DNA of 64,000 bases, from NCBI GenBank assembly GCA_033032865.1, contig JAWHQI010000019.1, positions 14,860,001 through 14,924,000 of the forward strand, in the 5' to 3' direction. The notes beneath the pieces are model-generated. The model was not told the DNA's origin and searched no databases. It worked only from the letters and a program-made list of their open reading frames with translations. The DNA is from Dactylorhiza incarnata. Taxonomy: Eukaryota; Streptophyta; Magnoliopsida; Asparagales; Orchidaceae. Shown here one piece after another: positions 19,188-28,872 of this stretch (within the stretch, counting starts at the first letter, position 1; each line of letters begins with the position of its first letter). Both the position numbers and the translations under genes were made by a program.

Positions 19188-20401
19188 GAGATAGATGGTA
19201 GAACATGTTGCATGTGAACAAAGGTGGTGTGTCTTCGGTACTGGATGGTCGTTCACACTGACGTCAATACGTTGACTCGGCAAGTGTGGCAATTACACTT
19301 AGCCATGAAAGTCTGGCGGTCCAGTCAGCAAGAGTACGCAGACGCTCCGCGGTTTAGTGTTGAGGCATACGATAGGTCTAGGTTAGGTAGTGTGAATACC
19401 AACCTAGAGGTGGGCGAGGCCCAACCCACCGCTTCCATTTGACACTACGGGAGTATCCTGGGAGTCTTGCTAGCTCCAAAAAGGGGGAACTAAAGGTCTA
19501 TGCGCATAGAGTCGTATTGAGTGAGTTGCACTTGTATGAACATAGCATTACAGCATACCTTGCATGTCATGGCATGAACATTGCATTTCAACCCCTACCC
19601 CTAACGTATAAATTGGTATGGGACTTTTTATACGATAGGCCCTGCTAAACGCCCCCTTGGTCTATAGGTTTGTATGGGCATTCCTATAAATCAATGGTTA
19701 CTTTTAAATTACTTTACTTGCATCGCACTGCTTCTCTATATTACTTTAATGCACTTATTACTGTTTACTTGCTTTTACTGCTAGCATAGAAATTATATGG
19801 ATATATTCTTGATAGCGTAGAACATTTGTCACCTGCTACCTTCTTGATTACTCCACTTTGTGTCCTCCGCTTCTTCCTCCCACTCGGTGCCTAGGAGTCG
19901 TGGGGGGGAGGCGGGGACAAAATCGGCTTAGTCTTTATGACTAACGGTCGGTTGTGACCGTGGGTGTTCGAGGAGATGGAGCACCGGCACGACCAGCCAA
20001 GACATGATGGCAGGATCTGAGGAGCAGAAGCCATGCAATACTTCTACTACAGGACAGGTGTTTGAAGATTAGAGAATTGTTAGCTTCCGCATAGATGTAG
20101 AGTGAGAGAGTGAGATTTTATTCTACCTTGGTTATGTACTGGGCATAAGCCCTTTTTTCTCTTTCATTTTTGGTACTCATGATGGACAGTTTACTTTTGG
20201 ATATATATATATACAGATGCGTGTGATTGTGGACTTATGTGCCAGTTTTTCTTCTTACCTCTTGTTGGCCTAGTTGATCATCCTTGCCGGCAGGATCGGC
20301 GTCTTGCGGAGATGGCTAACTTGTGTTCTAGCATCACCGTAAGGCGGAGGTTCTGGGCATAAGATCCAGGAACTCTCCTGGTGCGGGAGAGGGATCTTAC
20401 A

Positions 20402-21037
20402 AATGGTATCAAAGCGCAACGATCCAACGAGAAAGAAGTCCACAAAAACTGGGACACCACCGCTCGAGTTAGTTTGAGGACAAACTAGCAGCGGAAGCAG
20501 TGGTGTGCCCATGTGTAAAAATCACACAAATTAGTCCATTTACCAATGAGCTAGGCCAACCCAACTAAGGACAACACTTTAGTTTTGACTTACCAAGATG
20601 TTTTCATAGCATATCTTTGTCTTAAATCGATCTCAAGTATAGGTTTGGTTAGGACAGGGGGGATTCCCAACATGATTAAGGGAAGAGCTTAGTATGAGTG
20701 TAGGTGTTCGAGGCTTACACTCCGATGCTTACCGCGCACTTATCAAATGATTTTACCCCCTTAACCAAACTAATTGAACTATCTCGAAGGATTTGGTGCT
20801 TGTGACCTACTTTTGGAGTAATAAGAGACTCTTACGCATAAATTATCCTACCAATTATACTTTCCATATATTTTACGGTGAAGCAGTCACCAAGACAAGT
20901 ATTAGAGGTCGAATAAGAATCCAAACCCAAAGAAGGCCCATTCTTGGTTAGGTCACACATTGACCTTAAGAAGGATTCGTGAATGTTAACTTTAAGGACC
21001 TTGAATGTGTATCATATCAATAAAGTCTCAAGGTGGA
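20402..21037 (+). other. PBS and leader of giant-LTR element
   Basis: The PBS TGGTATCAAAGCGC begins at 20404, two bases after the LTR, and is one mismatch from the usual initiator-Met site in its first 12 bases. The leader (20418-20560) matches the leader of the Tekay-like fragment at 6111-6399. No gag follows: the remaining sequence is non-coding up to the nested insertion at 21038. Confidence 0.8.
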
Positions 21038-22600
21038 TGATAGCTAAAATTTAGGATGTAAATAATATTCTCCAAATTCTACGAACTATAGGCAAGAGCA
21101 CCTATCGGTCATAGCATAGGATATTTAAAACAAATAAATATCAAGTGTCGTATTCCACGGGTCTGTTGATTACTTCTACTCACGCAAATTAATATTATTT
21201 TATCGAAAGTAAAATAGAGTTTTGTAAATAATTAAAAGAAGAAAAAAAACATTTGATCGGGAATCATTCTTAAGTGAAATGTTTTGTAAATCTAGAATTC
21301 AAAAGAAATCGATTTAGACAAACTTGACCGTGGAGGTTCCCAAAATATGATAGAACCTCTCTCGAGAGAACTACCACCTAACCTTAGGTTGATCGATTAA
21401 GACCCCTCGGCCAGTCGAAACCCCTAAGCTTGCTTTATGCGGTGAGCCCCACTATTGGATTTGACTCCAATCCGGAAGATTTGCGTCACCCTCTCTCGAG
21501 GAATGCATACAACTCTTTTTACCGATGAGCGATCTACCCGTATTTACGGATCTCTCGATACACTAAAATACGGATCAAACTTGATTATCATACCCTAGAA
21601 ATATGAAACCAAAAATTGCAAATCAACGGTAAATCTTAGTTTTCCAAACTAAACTATGAATAAGAGATTTTGAAAAGATAAAAGCTTAAGAATTCATCCG
21701 ACCAAATACTATGAAAATTAACAAAACATAATTGAGAAGAAAGATATTTTTATTTCTAAGTAAAGAAAAGTACAATTGCATGTAAAGTAAATCTAAGCTA
21801 GGAATTAAAAAAGACAAGACATAAAATAAAGTTACACTAAGAAAAATGCAGAAAAACTATACTAGAAACGATCCAAACTAAGCATGGCCTGGATGCCCAT
21901 CACTTTGGCAGCAGCTGGCTTTTATAGGCAGATAATTGCTGAGTCACGCCCTTGGTCACGCCCGTGACCAAGGGCGTGTAAGCTGCGTAATTGCGTCTTG
22001 AAAGCCCGGGAACGTTGGGAAAGAAAAACCGCCAAAATTGATCATCTCGACGGGTCACGGCCTAGGTCACGCCCGTGACCTAGGGCGTGTCTTGACCGAG
22101 TCAGGAAACGGCGGGAAACGGCGCGATCTGGAGTTAATTTGGCAGTTGAGGGAGAGGGCACGGCCTCGGTCACGCCCGTGACCAAGGGCGTGTAAGCTGG
22201 AACGACTCGGCGGCAGAAACTGCTTGAATTGAATGCTTGTTGGGCGAGTCACGCCCGTGACTTGAAGGTCACGCCCCCGGTCACGCCCGTGACCTGGGGC
22301 GTGTAACTTTAATCCGACGTGGCAGCGAGTTCTGTGAGCTGAAAGCGATACACGGTCGTGGCCATGGTCACGCCCCTAGGTCACGCCCGTGACCTGGGGC
22401 GTGTATTGAGGGTTTTTGCAGAAATGCTCCAGAATTTCCCCTGAACACGGCTATGTGCTTGAAATTGCTATTAGCAGCCCCAAAGTCCCTGAAAATATAA
22501 AACAAAGCAAATTAGATATATATTAAATTAAAATTATATAAAAACTAATTAATTACTACTAAAATACTATATAAAAATAACTATAAATAATGCACTATCA
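21038..22600 (-). repeat. 3' LTR of minus-strand Athila-type element
   Basis: 1563 bp. A CACGCCC/GGTCACGCCCGTGACC palindrome array fills about 21940-22410. A TATA box (CCTATAAAAG on the minus strand, about 21910-21919) lies immediately downstream of the array in element sense. The longest perfect hairpin has 16-bp arms with a 2-nt loop (21945-21960 and 21963-21978). Confidence 0.9.
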
Positions 22601-22616
22601 AATACCCCCATACTTA
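22601..22616 (-). other. Polypurine tract of minus-strand Athila-type element
   Basis: TAAGTATGGGGGTATT on the minus strand abuts the 3' LTR. The same sequence precedes the 3' LTR of the element at 33722-38631. Confidence 0.8.
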
Positions 22617-24175
22617 AGCTTTTGCTATTCCAGAGCAAAAACTAATTTATAAGTATGAGAAGAATTTATAGGACATTTCCAAAAAGATTTACTTCAAATT
22701 ATGCACTTCAAATCTCATAAAACTCATGTCAAAATAAGTTAAGAAATTAAAATTCAGATTTATAAGAAATAATTAATAATTCATAAATTGAAATGAGTAG
22801 AATAAATTTTAGTTTTGAAATTCTCTAACTAAATCTTCATAAACAAAATTGCATTGAATTAAGCAAAATATTCCAAGATTAAAATTATAAGAACTTTACA
22901 ATCATGAGAAACTTTTAGAAAACTACAAAATATTAACTATGCTCTCTCAATAATATCTTGGATAAACAAGTGAACTTGGCTAAATGGGGTAAAATTGGCA
23001 TTGAAGAAGTTACTTTGTATATGGGAAATGATGAATTTTATCCTCTCATTTCCATCTTTTTTTTAATTTCTTCTTCTTTTTATATCCCAAATGTATATGT
23101 TTAGGAGTGATGAATTTTATCCTCTCAACTCCATGCCATATAATCTTTTACTGATTTGGGTGCATATGTTTAGGAATGATGAATTTTATCCTCTCATTCC
23201 ATGACATATGATCTTTTCAAAATTTTTTTATGCCAAACAATGGGTTTAACAAAAAGGTAGGGGAAGGGCTAGGGTTTAAAGGCTAAACAAATTCCAAAGA
23301 TACATTTTAAGAGCATAGAAAATAATTTGAGCAATCTACAAGAAACTATGAGTTCAAGTTAATATAAGTAAAATCTAGAGATATTTAACACAATTACTAC
23401 AAAATTGAATTATGATATTTAAAGAGAGAAAGTAAAACTAAGAAATATTCTAAACAAATCAAAATAATGAAAAACTCATTAAATCAAATTCATCTAAAAT
23501 TTAAATCTAACATATTTTGAAGAGAAATATATGATTTAAAAATTCATAAAAAGAAAACTCCTTAAAAAGCCTATAAAGACAACTCATAATTAAAATTAAT
23601 TTTGCATAAATGAAGTTTGGAGAAATTTAATAATACAAAATTTATTTTATTAGATTTTTTTTGGATTTTTTTATATTAAAATAATTTTTTTTTAATATTC
23701 TTGGACTTCCCAAGGCCTACCCAATGACGGGCTCGCAAGGTACTACGCGGTTTTGTGGGATGAAAACCCACACGGCCCTTTCGCAAGAAATTAAATTTTT
23801 AAATTTTAATTTTTTTTGTAATTTTAATTTGCAAATAAGAAAAATAAGACACAAAGACATAAAAATTTAAAACAAAACATTTTTTTGAATTTTGTAAATT
23901 TTTTCATAACAAACTCAAAAATAAGGAAAGAAAAATAGTTTTTTTATAATTTTGAAAAAGACTTTCTAATTTTTTTTGGATTTTAATAAAAACTAAAAAT
24001 AAGAGAATACACCCCCATACTTAAAAATAAACATTGTCCCCAATGTTTATAAGCCAAGTAGGAGGGAAAAGTAAATAAAATGCATAAAAAGTAAATTGCA
24101 AGAAAAATAATGATAAGCAAGGGGTGCCTCCCAAGAGCGCTTTCTTTTTCCCGTCTTTAAGCTAGACGGTTATTG
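22617..24175 (-). other. Non-coding interior of minus-strand Athila-type element
   Basis: AT-rich, without a supportable gene. Two parts stand out: the 5S-like module at 23700-23785, and the hairpin ACATTG-nCCC-CAATGT at 24029-24048 next to a second ACCCCCATACTTAA tract. The hairpin and tract recur in the plus-strand element at 35599-35640. Short repeats with GATGAATTTTATCCTCTC lie at about 23028-23200. Confidence 0.6.
23700..23785 (-). repeat. 5S-like shared module in minus-strand Athila-type element
   Basis: Minus strand: GGGTTTTCATCCCAC, CGTAGTACCTTGCGAGCCC, a short loop, then GGGTAGGCCTTGGGAAGTCC. Sense orientation relative to its element, and a close match to the module at 35855-35955. 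Confidence 0.6.
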
Positions 24176-25156
24176 TTAGGAAAAAGGAAAATAAAATTGA
24201 AAATGCACAGGCAACTCCCTTAATTCACGCTCAGGTGAGCATGCCGAAATCCGTTGCCCGGCGACTCCTCCGCTATACTCTTGATTCTTCCGTTGTCCGT
24301 TAGCGTGAAATTGTGAATCCAAATTACCTATACATACCTTAGGTAATTTGGATTGTTGGAGATGAGCGGCAAATGAATCGGTGAAGACGTTTGGTTGCAA
24401 CGGCTCATCCTCTACATGAAAATCGTTAGTATAAAAAGAATCAAGATTTAGCGAGTCAGAAAAATTTTCACAAGGAGGAGGCGCTTGCGAAAACACATGA
24501 TTAAGTTCCGGTTGTTTATTTTCAAGAATAAAATTATTATCAGAAAAATTAATACCAAGGGGAGAACATTCATGAGACACAATTTCTTCAAGAATAATAA
24601 TTTCATGAAAAAGAGAAGAAAGGGCGGGCGAAGGAGAAGAAGAAAAATTTTCATTTTCTAATTCGTCCGGTGTCTCCATGACTTTGCGAAATTCTTGGTA
24701 CAATTGTTCTTCTTGATCTGGAGAATAAACATTTAAAGTGGGAGAAATAACATTCGGAAAAATTTCAAGATCAGAAGAAGAACAAATCTGCGGAAAAGGC
24801 GAGGAAAGCAAATCATAATTGAAGGAATGTCTTTCTTCGCACTGAAAACTATCTGGGTGACCTTGCCACCATGAATAATCAACATCAGAGTAAGAAGGAG
24901 ATTCACTCAACTCATTATTTAAAGAAAAATTATTTTCATCATAAAAATTATTATTTTCATCATAAAAATTATAATTTGCATTCGAAAAATTAATTTGATG
25001 TTCATGAGAAAATTTTTGAAATGAAAAATAGCATTCCTCACTAGAATGATGATGCCCACTAAAATGACAAATAATTTGGCGCATTCGCGCGTCTATCAAA
25101 AGATCAACTTGATTTTGAAGCTCGACAACTTTTGCGGCCAATTGCGATAACATCAT
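24176..25156 (-). CDS. Acidic protein with defective zinc knuckle (326 aa)
   Basis: An uninterrupted 326-codon frame just inside the PBS, where gag would lie. Residues 1-28 look like a short coiled coil (AKVVELQNQVDLLIDA). Residues 30-42 (CHFSGHHHSSEEC) resemble an Athila gag zinc knuckle C-x2-C-x3-H-x4-C with the second Cys replaced by Ser. The rest is Ser/Glu/Asn-rich and acidic, with a duplicated NFYDENN, and no capsid domain is visible. The C-terminus RELPVHFQFYFPFS resembles EQLPVHFSFHRPIS of the protein at 51991-53238, so the two are probably related. It may be expressed as a gag-like accessory protein. No function is known to me. Confidence 0.5.
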   Translation of the reverse strand: MMLSQLAAKVVELQNQVDLLIDARMRQIICHFSGHHHSSEECYFSFQKFSHEHQINFSNANYNFYDENNNFYDENNFSLNNELSESPSYSDVDYSWWQGHPDSFQCEERHSFNYDLLSSPFPQICSSSDLEIFPNVISPTLNVYSPDQEEQLYQEFRKVMETPDELENENFSSSPSPALSSLFHEIIILEEIVSHECSPLGINFSDNNFILENKQPELNHVFSQAPPPCENFSDSLNLDSFYTNDFHVEDEPLQPNVFTDSFAAHLQQSKLPKVCIGNLDSQFHANGQRKNQEYSGGVAGQRISACSPERELRELPVHFQFYFPFS

Positions 25157-25297
25157 TTTTTTGAAAAAGAAAATTAAACAACCGTTACCTAATAGAAGTG
25201 AATTTTAAAAGAAAAAGCAAAAAGAGAAATGGGGGTGGAGAAAGAGAATGATAAAATTAATAAAATTCACGCTTTCAAAATATCCACAAATAGTACT

Positions 25298-25315
25298 TCC
25301 CCGGCAACGGCGCCA
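25298..25315 (-). other. Primer binding site of minus-strand Athila-type element
   Basis: TGGCGCCGTTGCCGGGGA on the minus strand, next to the 5' LTR. Identical to the PBS at 35235-35252 and 53425-53442. Confidence 0.85.
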
Positions 25316-25321
25316 AAAACT

Positions 25322-26884
25322 TGATAGCTAAAATTTAGGATGTAAATAATATTCTCCAAATTCTACGAACTATAGGCAAGAGCACCTATTGGTCATAGCA
25401 TAGGATATTTAAAACAAATAAATATCAAGTGTCGTATTCCACGGGTCTGTTGATTACTTCTACTCACGCAAATTAATATTATTTTATCGAAAGTAAAATA
25501 GAGTTTTGTAAATAATTAAAAGAAGAAAAAAAACATTTGATCGGGAATCATTCTTAAGTGAAATGTTTTGTAAATATAGAATTCAAAAGAAATCGATTTA
25601 GACAAACTTGACCGTGGAGGTTCCCAAAATATGATAGAACCTCTCTCGAGAGAACTACCACCTAACCTTAGGTTGATCGATTAAGACCCCTCGGCCAGTC
25701 GAAACCCCTAAGCTTACTTTATGCGGTGAGCCCCACTATTGGATTTGACTCCAATCCGGAAGATTTGCGTCACCCTCTCTCGAGGAATGCATACAACTCT
25801 TTTTACCGATGAGCGATCTACCCGTATTTACGGATCTCTCGATACACTAAAATACGGATCAAACTTGATTATCATACCCTAGAAATATGAAACAAAAAAT
25901 TGCAAATCAACGATAAATCTTAGTTTTCCAAACTAAACTATGAATACGAGATTTTGAAAAGATAAAAGCTTAAGAATTCATCCGACCAAATACTATGAAA
26001 ATTAACAAAACATAATTGAGAAGAAAGATATTTTTATTTCTAAGTAAAGAAAAGTACAATTGCATGTAAAGTAAATCTAAGCTAGGAATTAAAAAAGACA
26101 AGACATAAAATAAAGTTACACTAAGAAAAATGCAGAAAAACTATACTAGAAACGATCCAAACTAAGCATGGCATGGATGCCCATCACTTTGGCAGCAGCT
26201 GGCTTTTATAGGCAGATAATTGCTGAGTCACGCCCTTGGTCACGCCCGTGACCAAGGGCGTGTAAGCTGCGTAATTGCGTCTTGAAAGCCCGGGAACGTT
26301 GGGAAAGAAAAACCGCCAAAATTGATCATCTCGACGGGTCACGGCCTAGGTCACGCCCGTGACCTAGGGCGTGTCTTGACCGAGTCAGGAAACGGCGGGA
26401 AACGGCGCGATCTGGAGTTAATTTGGCAGTTGAGGGAGAGGGCACGGCCTCGGTCACGCTCGTGACCAAGGGCGTGTAAGCTGGAACGACTCGGCGGCAG
26501 AAACTGCTTGAATTGAATGCTTGTTGGGCGAGTCACGCCCGTGACTTGAAGGTCACGCCCCCGGTCACGCCCGTGACCTGGGGCGTGTAACTTTAATCCG
26601 ACGTGGCAGCGAGTTCTGTGAGCTGAAAGCGATACACGGTCGTGGCCATGGTCACGCCCCTAGGTCACGCCCTTGACCTGGGGCGTGTATTGAGGGTTTT
26701 TGCAGAAATGCTCCAGAATTTCCCCTAAACACGGCTATGTGCTTGAAATTGCTATTAGCAGCCCCAAAGTCCCTGAAAATATAAAACAAAGCAAATTAGA
26801 TATATATTAAATTAAAATTATATAAAAACTAATTAATTACTACTAAAATACTATATAAAAATAACTATAAATAATGCACTATCA
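25322..26884 (-). repeat. 5' LTR of minus-strand Athila-type element
   Basis: 1563 bp, about ten substitutions from the copy at 21038-22600. At least two of these fall inside palindrome units (near 26460 and 26670), so the arrays are already drifting. Confidence 0.9.
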
Positions 26885-28872
26885 GTGGAACTCCAAGACA
26901 AGGTTGTATGCCCTAAGAATTGTGTGCATATATATAGGGTAAATGCACTATAGTGATATCGAAGGAATTTAGCCCAAAATATATGGGGGCTTATCCCTTT
27001 TGTTTATTGGGCCAACTTAGTACTGACTTGAGTATCCCCTAGACCTCATTTGGAAGATGAATCTCAAACTTATAGACCTTGAGGTTTGGTATTTTCAACT
27101 TTTTTTTACCTGGGCAAGATGAGGTTTTGTATGTGTAGACAAGTAACCATTGGGGATATGCATAGAAGTTGTCAAGTTATACGTGTATATATGACCTCTG
27201 AAATCAGGAAGCCGGTACGAGACTTTAGGACATGGATTGGTTAGAAATAGAACCTGGCTATAGGCCCCCATGATCTTAAGAAATGAATAAATAACCTAAT
27301 GTGAAGGATGATATCATAGATTCACCTCCTCAAGCTTGAGACGATGATCTATAATAAAATCGGGATGAATAGTAAGTTGACTGGTCTTTAGAAGCATAAA
27401 GTTGCCAAGTTAGCTGCTTGGAACATTTTATCGCGTCAAGAAGCTTATGGATTGGAATTAGATTCCTGCGCGATAGAACTATAATTGGAAATTCTTGAAT
27501 TTATGGGCGTTCGAAGATAATGTACATACAATTATTGAAAAATCAAGCCCCTTTTGTTTTCGAACAATTATATCGTAACCAATATTATTCATATGCCTTG
27601 GGAGCTAGTGACACCTAACTGGAAATCGTTGAAATTATACCTATGAAATTAAGTAAATAAGAGAGTACTTATGACCCTTAGATTCATGGCTTGATGAGCC
27701 TGGGAATTGAAAGACAAATGTCATTATAATCCCCAAGAATGTTGTATGGGTTGGAGAGTAATAGGTGATGTTGGGAGACACGACCTCGCATTAAATCATA
27801 ACTTTAGAGGTTGGATTAGGGGTTATACATAATAGTGATGATCTCACGAGTATAATGAACTTGGTAATTTATTAACTCATACATATTGGTCGATGCTGAA
27901 CTGCATGAAAGGATTCAGGAGAGATTGCCACATGTGCACATAAGTTGAATTTTCGCCGTAAATAAGTTTATGCCTATAGCTATATAATTGAGATATGTGT
28001 CGACTAAAATGTAGGAATTTATAACATGAAATATAGTTACTAGACTGCCATAAAAATGTGCACATGGGTTCGGAGAATTTTGATAGAGTTAATCCTTGAA
28101 TAAATAACAGGCTTCCTTCACGAGTACAATTGAGACTACAACTTGAGAAATCAATCCACTGAATTGTTGGCATGAAATGTCATGGGCTTGATATATGATC
28201 TCTCGTGATATTATTAAGCTATGGAAAATTTATTGGAAATAATCATTGAATAAAGGACATACCCCTTCACAAAGTGCAATGTGAGATTACAATTTGTGGG
28301 ATGATGAAATATCTTGAACTTTTGATAACAATACGAACTTCTTAAGATTTTGATGGAATTTATGGTTACCCATTTCTGATACTCCCTTCGCAACATAGAA
28401 TTTGAACGCATAATTTGAGAAATTCATACCATGAATTATTACTGAGATATTGTAGATAGACTCTTCATACTTGTAGGAAGCCCTCAGAATTCTCTTAGAA
28501 GTAATCTTTGAGTAAAATGCATGCTCCCTTCACGAAGTGGAAATTGAACGTATAATTGGAAGAATTCCTACAATAAATTATTGTTGATTGGTTGTTATAG
28601 AATTTTGTACATATATATTTCTTTTTATATCAGTAGGAAGATCTTGGAATATTGTTGGAATTAATTACTGAGAAGACATCGTACTGACTTCACAAGTGCA
28701 ATCTTGGAATATATTTGAAGAATGGATAGGTTGGGATATGGATGATAAGATAATAAAACAATTATCAGATAGTCTTGTGATAGCCTTGAGACCTCCCATC
28801 TTCATAAGCTTGGAACCCCGTGGACCCGAACTTAAATTTCGAGGACGAAATTATTCTTTTTTTATTGGGAAT
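26885..28872 (+). other. Remaining interior of giant-LTR element
   Basis: No gag or pol. Positions 28095-28740 form a degenerate tandem repeat. At 28835-28852 the AATTTCG-AGGA-CGAAATT hairpin lies just before the right LTR, a position where Tekay/Del elements carry a similar GAGGACGAAATT motif after pol. The open frame at 28696-28920 crosses into the LTR and is not a gene. The polypurine tract is weak (TTATTGGGAAT). Confidence 0.6.
28095..28740 (+). repeat. Degenerate tandem repeat, about five units of 120-160 bp
   Basis: Units begin near 28095, 28240, 28365, 28503 and 28660. Each contains AATCnTTGAnTAAA, CCTTCACnAAGTGnAATTnGA, a TACAAnTTGnnAGAAT-like part and an AATTATTGnTG-like end. They are strongly diverged. 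Confidence 0.45.

Larger units (their letters stand above)
14510..20401 (+). repeat. Left LTR of giant-LTR element (5892 bp)
   Basis: Bounded by TG...CA, with the PBS directly after it and a matching right LTR. From left to right it holds a TTGAC/GTCAA array (14651-15120), a GC-rich hairpin island (15540-15965), a (TA)n run (about 15987-16006) and an 18-G tract (16595-16612). Then follow long AT-rich DNA, two 5S-like modules (18516-18633, 18820-18945), a three-unit minisatellite (19071-19187) and a GC-richer 3' end. Short open frames inside it have no recognisable domain. Confidence 0.9.
21038..26884 (-). mobile_element. Athila-type non-autonomous element (TSD GTGGA)
   Basis: Two 1563-bp LTRs (TGATAG...CTATCA) flanked by GTGGA at 21033-21037 and 26885-26889. 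On the minus strand the PBS TGGCGCCGTTGCCGGGGA follows the 5' LTR (25322-26884), and AAGTATGGGGGTATT precedes the 3' LTR (21038-22600). This PBS and PPT pair is typical of Athila/Calypso-type gypsy elements. The 2.7-kb interior holds one intact reading frame and no pol. By eye the LTRs differ at about ten positions, so the insertion is recent. Confidence 0.9.

Noticed and set aside
21940..22410. Regularly repeated CACGCCC units resembling a CRISPR-like array
   Set aside because: Spacing is irregular, the repeats are palindromic sites in an LTR U3 region, and the same array occurs in the partner LTR. This is eukaryotic transposon DNA.
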